DNA of 64,000 nt from positions 1 to 64,000 of the forward strand of contig JAZRXL010000027.1 in the NCBI GenBank assembly GCA_045600225.1, in the 5' to 3' direction. The translations under genes were made by a program, and so were the position numbers. This document shows, in pieces, positions 6,631 through 14,872 of the stretch (the first letter of the stretch is position 1; each line of letters begins with the position of its first letter). This DNA comes from UBA1181 sp045600225 (GTDB taxonomy: Bacteria; Bacteroidota; Bacteroidia; Bacteroidales; Paludibacteraceae). Under the pieces are notes generated by a model. It had not been told where the DNA came from. It worked only from the letters and a program-made list of their open reading frames with translations, and searched no databases.

Positions 6631-8580
6631 TTAGTTCTTTTGCCAGCTATTAATCATTGACTCAACCTCAGCTGTTAGATTAGCAGCAAAGTCAGCCAAC
6701 TTAATAGTACCTTGGTCGCCCTCTCCTTGCTTTCTAACTGATACCTCTTGGTTCTCAGCCTCTTTTTCACCAACGATCAACATATAAGGGATTCTCTTCA
6801 CCTCGTTGTCACGGATCTTACGTCCGATCTTCTCGTTACGATCATCCACAATCGCACGGATATCATTCTGATCCAAGTACTCAACCACCTGCTGTGCATA
6901 GTCGTTATACTTCTCGCTGATAGGCAATACAACTACTTGCTCAGGAGTCAACCACAATGGGAACTTACCGCCAGTATGTTCGATCAACACTGCAACGAAA
7001 CGCTCCATTGAGCCAAATGGTGCACGGTGAATCATCACAGGTCTGTGCTTTTGATTATCCTCTCCTACATACTCCAAACCGAAACGCTCTGGCAAGTTGT
7101 AATCCACTTGGATAGTACCCAACTGCCATCTACGACCGATAGCATCCTTCACCATGAAGTCCAATTTTGGTCCGTAGAACGCAGCCTCACCATACTCTAC
7201 TCTTGCTGGCATATTCTTCTCCTTACAAGCCTCAACGATAGCAGCCTCAGCCTTTGCCCAGTTCTCGTCTGTTCCTACATACTTAGTCTTGTTGTTAGGA
7301 TCACGTAATGAAATCTGAGCCTCGAAGTTTTGGAAATCCAATGCCTTAAAGATGATAGAGATAATATCCATTACTCGGATAAACTCATCCTTCACTTGGT
7401 CAGGACGGCAATAGATATGTGCATCATCTTGAGTAAATGAACGTACACGAGTCAAACCGTGCAACTCACCACTCTGCTCATAACGATATACAGTACCAAA
7501 CTCTGCCAAACGCAAAGGAAGGTCACGATATGAACGTGGTTGCCACTTGTAGATCATACAGTGGTGAGGGCAGTTCATCGGTTTCAACAAATAAATCTCA
7601 CCCTCTTCTGGAGTTGTGATAGGTTGGAAGCTATCTGCTCCGTAATGATCCCAGTGACCTGAAGTAACATACAAATCCTTGTTTCCGATATGTGGAGTCA
7701 TTACTTGTTGGTAACCAAACTTCTTTTGAATTCTCTTCAAGAAATCCTCCAAACGAAGACGAAGAGCAGTACCCTTTGGCAACCACATTGGAAGTCCCTT
7801 ACCTACCATATCAGTAAACATGAACAAGCCAAGTTCCTTACCAATCTTTCTATGGTCGCGCTTCTTAGCCTCTTCCATCAAGGCCAAGTACTCATCCAAC
7901 ATTTTCTTCTTAGGGAAGGTGATAGCATATAGACGGGTCAATTGTTTTCTCTTCTCATCACCACGCCAGTAAGCACCAGCCAATGAAGTGATCTTCATAG
8001 CTTTGATTGGAGAAACATCTGGCAAGTGAGGACCACGACAAAGGTCAGTAAACGAACCTTGCTCGTAAAGAGTAATCTTACCATCCTCTAGTTCGCTGAT
8101 CAACTCAGTCTTATAAACCTCTCCTCTATCTTCAAACATCTTCATCGCATCAGCCTTAGAAATCTCCTTGCGTGTCAATGTTTGCTTTGTAGCCACGATC
8201 TCAGCCATCTTCTTCTCGATAGCTGCAAAATCAGACTCCTTTAAAACTTCTGTTCCGAAATCAATGTCATAGTAAAAACCGTTCTCGATAGCCGGACCGA
8301 TACCAAACTTTGCATTTGGATAAAGCATTTGTACAGCTTGAGCCATCAAGTGAGCAGATGTATGCCAGAAGGTGTGTTTACCCTCCTCATCCTCAAACTT
8401 GAAAAGCTTGATTGAACAATCCTCCTCGATAGGTCTGTTCAAATCACGAACCTCACCATTTACACTAATTGATAGCACATCTTGTGCCAAGCGAGAGCTA
8501 ATGCTCTCTGCAACCTGCATACCTGTCACTCCATTCTCGTACTCACGAACAGAGCCATCAGGAAATGTCACCTTTATCAT
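6631..8580 (-). CDS. thrS: Threonyl-tRNA synthetase
   Basis: This cytoplasmic class II synthetase attaches threonine to tRNA-Thr. The start at 8580 (MIKVTFPDGS) gives 649 residues, the usual length, with the full domain order. It has an N-terminal TGS domain and an editing domain with HTSAHLMAQ and the CRGPHLPD motif. The catalytic core has class II motif 2 (RYEQSGELHGLTRVRSFTQDDAH) and motif 3 (GSMERF), followed by the anticodon-binding domain. A longer frame upstream has no support. In many Bacteroidota thrS is followed by infC-rpmI-rplT. Here a terminator, repeats and a recombinase follow, so that linkage is broken. No T-box-like leader is seen. Confidence 0.97.
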   Translation of the reverse strand: MIKVTFPDGSVREYENGVTGMQVAESISSRLAQDVLSISVNGEVRDLNRPIEEDCSIKLFKFEDEEGKHTFWHTSAHLMAQAVQMLYPNAKFGIGPAIENGFYYDIDFGTEVLKESDFAAIEKKMAEIVATKQTLTRKEISKADAMKMFEDRGEVYKTELISELEDGKITLYEQGSFTDLCRGPHLPDVSPIKAMKITSLAGAYWRGDEKRKQLTRLYAITFPKKKMLDEYLALMEEAKKRDHRKIGKELGLFMFTDMVGKGLPMWLPKGTALRLRLEDFLKRIQKKFGYQQVMTPHIGNKDLYVTSGHWDHYGADSFQPITTPEEGEIYLLKPMNCPHHCMIYKWQPRSYRDLPLRLAEFGTVYRYEQSGELHGLTRVRSFTQDDAHIYCRPDQVKDEFIRVMDIISIIFKALDFQNFEAQISLRDPNNKTKYVGTDENWAKAEAAIVEACKEKNMPARVEYGEAAFYGPKLDFMVKDAIGRRWQLGTIQVDYNLPERFGLEYVGEDNQKHRPVMIHRAPFGSMERFVAVLIEHTGGKFPLWLTPEQVVVLPISEKYNDYAQQVVEYLDQNDIRAIVDDRNEKIGRKIRDNEVKRIPYMLIVGEKEAENQEVSVRKQGEGDQGTIKLADFAANLTAEVESMINSWQKN

Positions 8581-8640
8581 AACTTTATCTATATTACGGA
8601 CAGCCCACAAACGCCATCCTTGTTAATTTAAAAAATCGCG

Positions 8641-8648
8641 CAAAGATA
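8641..8648 (-). promoter_or_regulatory. -7 box TATCTTTG for thrS
   Basis: This is a TAnnTTTG match on the minus strand, 60 bases upstream of the thrS ATG, in the short gap between thrS and the next gene. Confidence 0.55.
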
Positions 8649-8679
8649 AGACTTTTCAACGAAAGAGAAAAGCATTACA

Positions 8680-9159
8680 TCACTTGAAATTCAAAGATGA
8701 AATAATATGCTCTAATGTATCTTTTTGAACAGGAGTCTCATAGGTTCCATCAATGCCATAGAAAAAATCCCCATTGGCTATGATTCGCATAGTTGTACCC
8801 AACTTCAAATCCTCCGATTCATTAACATAATGGATTATAGCCTCGCTTCCTTCTACCTTTTTATCAATCAATCGGAATCCCCATTGTGTCTTTTCAAAAG
8901 ATTGGATTCTCTCTTCAACAAAAGAGTCCAAACTAATGCCTCCTTGCAAACGAGTAGCCAATGCAACCATCAAATCCTCCGAATAGGTTGCGAAAGGACG
9001 GAATGGGTTCTCATCGATAGACAAATCCCAAGTCTTAGGGTATTCTACCGTAAACTTTTCATTTTCGTAAGTTTTATAATCACTCTCCTTCTTTCTATCA
9101 CAAGATACAAAGAACATAGACACTGTTGAAACGATTGCCAATAAAACTGTTTTCTTCAT
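8680..9159 (-). CDS. PsbP/DcrB-like lipoprotein
   Basis: The ATG at 9159 gives 159 residues with a signal sequence (MKKTVLLAIVSTVSMFFVSC) whose Cys is the lipidation site. The mature domain starts YENEKFTVEYPKTWD, the opening seen in PsbP-like and DcrB-like folds, and ends TLEHIISSLNF. The role is unknown. It is transcribed from its own -7 box at 9193-9200, divergent from the small lipoprotein-menA pair. Upstream in-frame codons to 9195 overlap that promoter and are not a likely start. Confidence 0.75.
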   Translation of the reverse strand: MKKTVLLAIVSTVSMFFVSCDRKKESDYKTYENEKFTVEYPKTWDLSIDENPFRPFATYSEDLMVALATRLQGGISLDSFVEERIQSFEKTQWGFRLIDKKVEGSEAIIHYVNESEDLKLGTTMRIIANGDFFYGIDGTYETPVQKDTLEHIISSLNFK

Positions 9160-9192
9160 ATTATTCGATACTATATGTTTATCATTTACTCG

Positions 9193-9200
9193 CAAAGATA
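9193..9200 (-). promoter_or_regulatory. -7 box TATCTTTG of the lipoprotein gene
   Basis: The consensus match lies 33 bases upstream of the ATG at 9159 on the minus strand. It excludes the longer frame that begins at 9195. Confidence 0.6.
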
Positions 9201-9215
9201 TCTATTTATTTTTTC

Positions 9216-9223
9216 TATATTTG
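9216..9223 (+). promoter_or_regulatory. -7 box TATATTTG of the small lipoprotein-menA pair
   Basis: The consensus match lies 25 bases before the ATG at 9249. With the minus-strand box at 9193-9200 it forms a compact divergent promoter. Confidence 0.65.
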
Positions 9224-9248
9224 CAATAACATTAAAATTATTACGGAT

Positions 9249-9371
9249 ATGAAAAATGTTTTTTTATTAACCTCAGCCCTATTTTTACTATTGTTATCTT
9301 TTTCCGCAACCAGCTGCGATAAAGGAGAAGACGAAGAAACCACAGACGCAGTTGTCATTGAAAGTCTATAA
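9249..9371 (+). CDS. 40-residue lipoprotein
   Basis: The peptide starts MKNVFLLTSALFLLLLSF and has the lipobox SATSC. Lipidation at that Cys would leave a mature acidic peptide of only 17 residues (CDKGEDEETTDAVVIES and Leu). A consensus promoter precedes it and its stop is two bases before the menA ATG, so it is in an operon with menA. It may be a true micro-lipoprotein or the remnant of a longer lipoprotein. No family is recognised. Confidence 0.6.
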   Translation: MKNVFLLTSALFLLLLSFSATSCDKGEDEETTDAVVIESL

Positions 9372-9373
9372 CA

Positions 9374-10339
9374 ATGGGACAAGAGATAAAACGAAATTCT
9401 GTCAAGGCTTGGATCTTAGCATCCAGACCTAAAACATGGGCAGCAGCTATCGCTCCCGTTATTGTGGGGTGCGCCATTGCCTACAACCATTTCTCTTTCA
9501 AACCGGGTGCCGCTATTGCATGCTTACTATTTGCAGTATCAATGCAAATAGCAGCCAACCTGATCAACGATCTTTTCGACTTTTTGAAAGGTAGTGACAA
9601 GGAAGACCGTCTCGGTCCGTTAAGAGCCACTGCCCAAGGTTGGATCACCCCCGATTGCATGAAAAAGGGAATTATCGCAGTCATCATCTTCGGTTGCCTA
9701 TGCGGTTCCACATTAATCTACTATGCAGGATGGCAAATGATTTTGGTTGGCTTATTTTGCGTTATATTCGCTTACCTTTACACCTCAGGACCTCTACCAT
9801 TGGCATACAACGGATTGGGAGATATCGCAGTGGTGCTCTTCTTCGGATTGATAGCTGTTGGCTTTACCGCTTATGTTCAAATTCTGCAATGGGACTCAAC
9901 ACTTACTCTTTGTGGAATCGCAACAGGCTTGGTGGTTAACGCGCTCCTAGTTCTAAACAATTACCGAGACAGAGAACAAGATGAGAGAGCAGGGAAACGC
10001 ACATCCGTAGTGCTTCATGGAGAACTTTTTGGCAGATACCTTTACTTGTTTATGGGCATCGTAGCCATATTTTTCGTGATAAAATTCTTTTTCGTATTCT
10101 CTTATGTGACACTACCCCATTTACTAAAACCAGTAATAGGAACAGGCATAATGCTTACCATACTAAAAATGGTGGCGTTTCCGACTTTAATTTGTGCATA
10201 CATAATTCCGCACTATATAACTTGGAGAAAAATATGTGAAATTAGGGAAGGCAAGCGACTCAACTCCCTAATAGGTGAGACCTCTCGCAATATGATTATC
10301 TTTGCCCTCATTCTCACTATTGTACTTTGTATAAGATAA
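9374..10339 (+). CDS. menA: 1,4-dihydroxy-2-naphthoate polyprenyltransferase
   Basis: MenA is an integral membrane UbiA-family enzyme that joins the polyprenyl chain to 1,4-dihydroxy-2-naphthoate in menaquinone synthesis. The 321-residue product has about eight to nine hydrophobic helices. The opening SRPKTWAAAIAPVIVG is typical of the family. The prenyl-diphosphate/Mg-binding motif is seen as NDLFDFLKGSDKEDRLGPLRA (residues about 65-85), and a second Asp-rich loop as NNYRDREQDERAGKRT. It directly follows the 40-residue lipoprotein gene and is followed 19 bases later by kdsA. Confidence 0.95.
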   Translation: MGQEIKRNSVKAWILASRPKTWAAAIAPVIVGCAIAYNHFSFKPGAAIACLLFAVSMQIAANLINDLFDFLKGSDKEDRLGPLRATAQGWITPDCMKKGIIAVIIFGCLCGSTLIYYAGWQMILVGLFCVIFAYLYTSGPLPLAYNGLGDIAVVLFFGLIAVGFTAYVQILQWDSTLTLCGIATGLVVNALLVLNNYRDREQDERAGKRTSVVLHGELFGRYLYLFMGIVAIFFVIKFFFVFSYVTLPHLLKPVIGTGIMLTILKMVAFPTLICAYIIPHYITWRKICEIREGKRLNSLIGETSRNMIIFALILTIVLCIR

Positions 10340-10358
10340 ACATAAATACCACATTAAT

Positions 10359-11177
10359 ATGACACCAAACATACCAAAACTAAAACATACAGAATCAGGG
10401 AATTTCTTTCTCATGGCAGGACCGTGCGTAATTGAGGGAGAAGAGATGGCTTTCCAAATTGCAGAGCACATCGTTGCACTATCAGAAAAGTACAAGATCC
10501 CTTATGTTTTCAAAGGTTCCTATAGAAAGGCTAACCGTTCTAAAATAGACTCTTTTACTGGAATTGGAGATTTAAAGGCGTTAAAGGTACTACAAAAGAT
10601 AGGTGAGACTTTCGACATCCCTGTAGTTACAGACATACATGCGCCAGAAGAGGCGGAATTGGCTGCTGAATATGTGGATATTCTACAAATACCTGCATTT
10701 CTTTGCAGACAAACAGACCTGTTGGTTGCGGCAGCAAAAACAGGAAAGACCATAAATATAAAGAAGGGCCAATTCTTATCTCCTGCAGCAATGGCCTTTG
10801 CAGCAGAAAAAGTAAGGAATTGCGGCAACGACAAAGTCATGTTAACCGACCGAGGCACCTCATTTGGATACCAAGATCTGATCGTAGATTTCCGCAGTAT
10901 ACCAACTATGCAAAAGATAGGTTGTCCTGCAGTACTTGACTGCACACACTCTCTACAACAACCCAACCAATTATCAGGAGTGAGCGGAGGCGATCCCGAG
11001 ATGATTGAGACTATCGCAAAAGCAGGTGTTGCCACAGGTGCTGACGGTCTATTTATCGAAACGCATTTTGATCCAGCCAATGCAAAGTCGGACGGTGCAA
11101 ACATGTTGAAACTCGACCAACTAGATGGATTGTTAAAGAAGTTGGTTAGGATTAGACAAGCTATCAGGGAAGATTAA
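10359..11177 (+). CDS. kdsA: 3-deoxy-8-phosphooctulonate (Kdo-8-P) synthase
   Basis: KdsA condenses phosphoenolpyruvate with arabinose 5-phosphate to make Kdo-8-phosphate for the LPS inner core. The 272-residue length and the class I DAHP/KDO8P synthase motifs fit. These include LMAGPCVIEGEE near the N-terminus, FKGSYRKANRSKIDSF, DIHAPEEAE, LTDRGTSFGYQDLIVDFRS and LDCTHSLQQPN. It lies 19 bases after menA and is followed by a strong terminator. Confidence 0.96.
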   Translation: MTPNIPKLKHTESGNFFLMAGPCVIEGEEMAFQIAEHIVALSEKYKIPYVFKGSYRKANRSKIDSFTGIGDLKALKVLQKIGETFDIPVVTDIHAPEEAELAAEYVDILQIPAFLCRQTDLLVAAAKTGKTINIKKGQFLSPAAMAFAAEKVRNCGNDKVMLTDRGTSFGYQDLIVDFRSIPTMQKIGCPAVLDCTHSLQQPNQLSGVSGGDPEMIETIAKAGVATGADGLFIETHFDPANAKSDGANMLKLDQLDGLLKKLVRIRQAIRED

Positions 11178-11192
11178 GAACAGATCCAGATA

Positions 11193-11226
11193 AACAACAA
11201 AGGCTGCGTATGCAGCCTTTGTTGTT
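11193..11226 (+). terminator. Intrinsic terminator after kdsA
   Basis: A 15-bp perfect stem (11193-11207 and 11212-11226) with a four-base loop lies between the convergent kdsA and glycoside hydrolase genes. It probably serves both. Confidence 0.88.
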
Positions 11227-11239
11227 ATTTGAATCTCCT

Positions 11240-12739
11240 TTATTTTTTCCTATACAAAACGAACTCATACGGATCACTCTCTTTTCTGAACCTATTAACA
11301 GAAGTTACGGTTATGTTATAATAGGTTGATTTCTTCCAATTAGAGAACGATGTTAAATCAACCTCTGTCTCTGTTGTTTTCAGCAGAATGTTCTGAGGCT
11401 TGTCAAAATCACAATCCACAGAATCTGAAAATGCATAAACGACATAATAGGCACTACTCTCTCCCATATCTGCAACAACAGGATCCCATTTCAATATTGA
11501 ATCATTCTCAACACGAAGGTTCAATGGAAAATGAGCCTCACTACCTTTCATCTCCGGAGTCAATGCAGGGTATTTAAAGAATTCTGCCTTCAAACTGTCC
11601 AACAATCCTTGGGGATTGCGCAAAATGTAGTGTGTGCTATAAAATAGCAAGCCTTCTATATTTACACACTGATCATTATAATGCATCTGACGAACCAACT
11701 CATTAGGAGTCTTCCATGCTGTAGGTTTGTTTACTTCAAGGCCTGAGGCATAGAGTCCGAAATACAACTGACAAGAGTTAGGTGTGTTTGATCTCCACCA
11801 AGGAGCCAGCACTGCATAATCTGCTACAGTCTTTCCGATTTCCCAATACAGCTGTGGAGCAATATAATCAATCCAACCCTTTTCTGCCCACAATAGGACA
11901 TCCGCGTACAAATCATCATAGTTCGTCACACCTGCTTTTGTCTCTGAACCTTTCTCATCCTTAGCCTTGTTTCTCCACACGCCAAATGGGCTCACACCAA
12001 ACTGAACCCAAGGCTTACGCTCCTTCACCATCTGCTGGATACGCATAACAATGCGGTTCACATTATCTCTTCTCCAATCCCCTTTGTTCGTAAATCCATT
12101 CGGATTCTTTTTAAATGTGTCATCATCGGGGAAATCTTTTCCTCCAACAGGGTATGGATAGAAGTAATCATCCAAATGCAGTGCATCGATATCATATCTA
12201 TCAACAATATCTCTCAACACAGTCAGAAGATAATCCGCTGTTTCCTCCAAACCAGGATCAAAGAAGATTTTATCGCCGTATTGTTTAAACAGATAGGGCT
12301 TTTTGTAATAAAGATGATTTTCCGTCAATTTCGATTTAGGCGTATTCGTAACGCGATAAGGATTTATCCACGCATGTACTTCCATACACCTTTTATGAGA
12401 CTCTTCTACCACAACTTGCAAGGGATCAAAGGTTGAATCTGCAGGAGTCTTTCCTTGAACTCCCGTCAACCATTCGGACCAAGGCTCTATGTCTGAACGA
12501 TATAAAGCATCCGCAGTAGGTCTGATTTGGAAAATAACAGAATTAAAGCCGTTTCTATACAAAGAATCCAGAAGCAAGATCAATTCTTGCTTCTGGAAAT
12601 TTGATGATGAATCGCGATTAGACGGCCAGTCTATATTTGCCACAGTGGCTATCCAGGCCCCTCTCATTTCTCTTTTCTTTTGAGAGAAAGAAGAGAAAGA
12701 CAACAACAAGAAAATGGACAACCACCAATAATGTCTCAT
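11240..12739 (-). CDS. GHL10 (DUF187) family glycoside hydrolase-like protein
   Basis: The 499-residue protein has a signal peptide (MRHYWWLSIFLLLSFSSFSQ). Its GHL10/DUF187 domain begins REMRGAWIATVANIDWPS and contains IFQIRPTADALY, EVHAWINPYRV, DIDALHLDDYFYPYP and IDYIAPQLYWEIG. The family is a TIM-barrel, YngK-like group thought to act on peptidoglycan-type or other polysaccharides. The last 100 or so residues look like a fibronectin-III-type beta domain. Its start codon shares one base with the stop of the GH5 gene upstream (TAATG), so the two are translationally coupled. The substrate is not determined. Confidence 0.88.
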   Translation of the reverse strand: MRHYWWLSIFLLLSFSSFSQKKREMRGAWIATVANIDWPSNRDSSSNFQKQELILLLDSLYRNGFNSVIFQIRPTADALYRSDIEPWSEWLTGVQGKTPADSTFDPLQVVVEESHKRCMEVHAWINPYRVTNTPKSKLTENHLYYKKPYLFKQYGDKIFFDPGLEETADYLLTVLRDIVDRYDIDALHLDDYFYPYPVGGKDFPDDDTFKKNPNGFTNKGDWRRDNVNRIVMRIQQMVKERKPWVQFGVSPFGVWRNKAKDEKGSETKAGVTNYDDLYADVLLWAEKGWIDYIAPQLYWEIGKTVADYAVLAPWWRSNTPNSCQLYFGLYASGLEVNKPTAWKTPNELVRQMHYNDQCVNIEGLLFYSTHYILRNPQGLLDSLKAEFFKYPALTPEMKGSEAHFPLNLRVENDSILKWDPVVADMGESSAYYVVYAFSDSVDCDFDKPQNILLKTTETEVDLTSFSNWKKSTYYNITVTSVNRFRKESDPYEFVLYRKK

Positions 12740-13971
12740 TACTTAGTTTTTTCGTGTAATTTATCAAAGATATATTTTCCTGAAGGTGTAAGGATGGACT
12801 TATCCATTGGATACATCTTACCATCATTCCATTTCAAAGCAGCACATTCACCACCTTCTGCACTATAACTCCAGTTACACCAGCTAACCACTTGCTTAGC
12901 AACATTGTCTCCTGCAAAGATCTTCAACCATTTCTCTGTCAAATCTAAGCGAAGATTATGCCATCCACTTGCATCCGTAGTTCCAAACTCAGTTACAAAG
13001 ATTGGCAACTCTTTCAATATATCACCCTTTTGGAATGGAGTCATAAAATCATAACCACGACCCATTGTCGAATCTAAAGGAACACCATCATTATGAGATG
13101 CTGCATAGAAGTGGAAAGAATACATCAAGTTATCATATACCTTTCCTGAAGGATCTTGTGGCTCATGACCAATAACATCCTGAGGACGTTGACTCCATTC
13201 TGGAGTACCACAAATACAAACAACATCATGGTCATTTTCACGAATAATCTTCAACATATCCTCGCAATACGGCTTGATATGACGCAACCAAGTTACCTCA
13301 CCTTTTGTTGAGTTAGGCTCATTGCACAACTCATAAATGACATTCTTCTGATATTGGAATCTTCTTGAACAGTAGGTAAAGAAATCTGCTGCCAAATCGA
13401 CTCCACAACAATGATGTTTTCTATAAAATGCGCTCTGCGGATTTCCTGGACTATGAACATGCCAATCAACCAACACATACATACCATTTTCTGCACACCA
13501 TTTAACTACATTTTCCAAATGACGAGTTCTGTGACTTGGGTTATAAGCATAACCGCCCTCTTCGTCTACATAGAAAGCTAAACGGAACACATTGCAATTC
13601 CACTCTTTGCTCAAAGACTTAATATTATCTTCTGTGATATTTGCGATACCAGCCCACTGCATACCATGAGAACTCATACCCCTTAATTGCACAGGATTAC
13701 CCTTTTCATCACACAAACGACGAACACCGTCTTCGCCTTTTACTACTTTCAATTTACCCCACTTGTCTACCGCAGAACCCTTAGGATACGCATAAGGCAT
13801 CAACACTTCAACCTCCTTTGAAGCAGGAGTAACCTTTCCAAACGGTGAGGATGGTTTAGAAATCTTTGTCTCTACCTGTTTTTCTGGCTTTGGAGCGCTC
13901 TTCTCTTTATTCTCGGCGCAACCAGCCATCAGTAGCAATGCCGCACAAGCAAAAATCCACTTTTTGATCAT
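12739..13971 (-). CDS. GH5 family cellulase-like lipoprotein
   Basis: This 410-residue lipoprotein has the lipobox LMAGC (Cys18), a charged Pro/Lys linker, then a glycoside hydrolase family 5 domain from about residue 70. GH5 landmarks are QLRGMSSHGMQW, VLVDWHVHSPG, the acid/base Glu218 in ELCNEPN and the nucleophile Glu328 in PIFVTEFG. Both catalytic residues are present, so it is probably active on beta-1,4-glucans or mannans at the cell surface. It shares a TAATG overlap with the GHL10 gene. A TATATTTG box at 14022-14029 gives it its own promoter. Confidence 0.92.
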   Translation of the reverse strand: MIKKWIFACAALLLMAGCAENKEKSAPKPEKQVETKISKPSSPFGKVTPASKEVEVLMPYAYPKGSAVDKWGKLKVVKGEDGVRRLCDEKGNPVQLRGMSSHGMQWAGIANITEDNIKSLSKEWNCNVFRLAFYVDEEGGYAYNPSHRTRHLENVVKWCAENGMYVLVDWHVHSPGNPQSAFYRKHHCCGVDLAADFFTYCSRRFQYQKNVIYELCNEPNSTKGEVTWLRHIKPYCEDMLKIIRENDHDVVCICGTPEWSQRPQDVIGHEPQDPSGKVYDNLMYSFHFYAASHNDGVPLDSTMGRGYDFMTPFQKGDILKELPIFVTEFGTTDASGWHNLRLDLTEKWLKIFAGDNVAKQVVSWCNWSYSAEGGECAALKWNDGKMYPMDKSILTPSGKYIFDKLHEKTK

Positions 13972-14021
13972 ATGTAATAGTTTTCTGTTAAATTTCGTAA
14001 AAATTTAATTCTATGTCAATG

Positions 14022-14029
14022 CAAATATA
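14022..14029 (-). promoter_or_regulatory. -7 box TATATTTG of the GH5-GHL10 operon
   Basis: This TAnnTTTG match on the minus strand lies 50 bases upstream of the GH5 start, in a very AT-rich leader. Confidence 0.55.
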
Positions 14030-14140
14030 TAAATTTTTCTTAAAAAAGCAAACCACGGCACACTCTATTTATTTTTTTGTCAAAAAAATTGCTCTTTGTT
14101 GCGTACCCACACTTCTCTCTACTATATTTCTCAATTCAAA

Positions 14141-14602
14141 CTACACCTTTACCTTGACAATAATCTTTCTTGTTTTACCCGATCCAATCAAAGGAGCATG
14201 AGCATCCTGAGGGAAAAAGATGGCAAATGAACCGACGGGAAGAGAAAAAGAAAAAGAAAACTCATCCTTAAAAAAGGTTATGTCCCTCCCCGGACGCAGT
14301 TCTTTCAACACTTTACATTGTTCACGAGATTTATATCCAACAAACTCAGAATTTGTAATTGGAATTTGTATGTCAATATAAGCATCATGCACCTCCAAAC
14401 TAGCCGACTGCGCATCTTTTAAATCCGCCTCGTCGACATTAATGTAAAAATCATCATCAACAACGATCTTTCCTCTTTGCAAACTATTGAAATCCAAATC
14501 TTTAAGATATGCAATCACCTTACTAAAAGAAGGATGCAAACCTTCATACATATCAATTTTTTCTAATGTATCTAAAACCATAGTTCTATCTTTTAGCGAC
14601 AT
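14141..14602 (-). CDS. YhcH/YjgK/YiaL (DUF386) family protein
   Basis: The 153-residue product is a complete DUF386 cupin-like protein, the family that includes TabA and the small subunit-like partners of beta-galactosidase. Diagnostic segments are LEVHDAYIDIQIPITNSEFVGYK, FFKDEFSFSFSLPVGSFAIFFPQDAHAP and KIIVKVKV. The His and Glu residues of the EVHDAYID and DAHAP motifs are the likely metal ligands. Members are linked to sialic acid or other sugar catabolism, but there are no such genes next to it here, so the substrate is open. Confidence 0.9.
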   Translation of the reverse strand: MSLKDRTMVLDTLEKIDMYEGLHPSFSKVIAYLKDLDFNSLQRGKIVVDDDFYINVDEADLKDAQSASLEVHDAYIDIQIPITNSEFVGYKSREQCKVLKELRPGRDITFFKDEFSFSFSLPVGSFAIFFPQDAHAPLIGSGKTRKIIVKVKV

Positions 14603-14658
14603 TGTTTAACAATCAATACCCAAAAAACAAAAAGGGTCTTCTCAAAGAAGACCCTTAG

Positions 14659-14731
14659 AGCGGAAAACGGGGTTCGAACCCGCGACCCTCAGCTTGGAAG
14701 GCTGATGCTCTACCAACTGAGCTACTTCCGC
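14659..14731 (-). tRNA. tRNA-Gly (TCC)
   Basis: The minus strand starts GCGGAAGTAGCTCAGTTGG and folds into a full cloverleaf. The anticodon arm is TCAGC-CTTCCAA-GCTGA, giving anticodon TCC, and the T arm has GGTTCGAACCC. The acceptor stem is GCGGAAG/TTTCCGC with one G-U pair. CCA is not encoded. Confidence 0.95.
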
Positions 14732-14754
14732 AGTTGGTTTTTACAACTTTTTTG

Positions 14755-14837
14755 TGGGCGAAGATGGATTCGAACCACCGAAGGCAAGAGCCAGCAGATT
14801 TACAGTCTGCCCCATTTGGCCACTCTGGTATTCGCCC
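14755..14837 (-). tRNA. tRNA-Tyr (GTA)
   Basis: The minus strand starts GGGCGAATACCAGAGTGG. The anticodon arm has loop CTGTAAA, anticodon GTA, followed by the long variable arm of a class II tRNA and a GGTTCGAATCC T loop. The acceptor is GGGCGAA/TTCGCCC with discriminator A. It lies 23 bases upstream of tRNA-Gly and probably shares its transcript. Confidence 0.95.
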
Positions 14838-14853
14838 TTTTTCAAATCGGTTG

Positions 14854-14861
14854 CAAAGATA
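14854..14861 (-). promoter_or_regulatory. -7 box TATCTTTG of the tRNA pair
   Basis: A consensus box lies 16 bases upstream of the tRNA-Tyr 5' end on the minus strand. Confidence 0.6.
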
Positions 14862-14872
14862 GAACTTATTTT

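Noticed and set aside
1..6640. A complete integrative element with attL and attR
   Set aside because: I found no direct repeat of the thrS 3' end, no relaxase and no conjugation or phage structural gene. The left edge is outside the window.
8581..8640. A T-box or other riboswitch upstream of thrS
   Set aside because: The gap from the -7 box to the ATG is only about 60 bases, with no T-box core sequence or specifier stem.
9126..9248. N-terminal extension of the 40-residue lipoprotein
   Set aside because: It runs through the divergent promoter region, including the -7 box at 9216-9223, and precedes a clear lipoprotein signal that starts at 9249.
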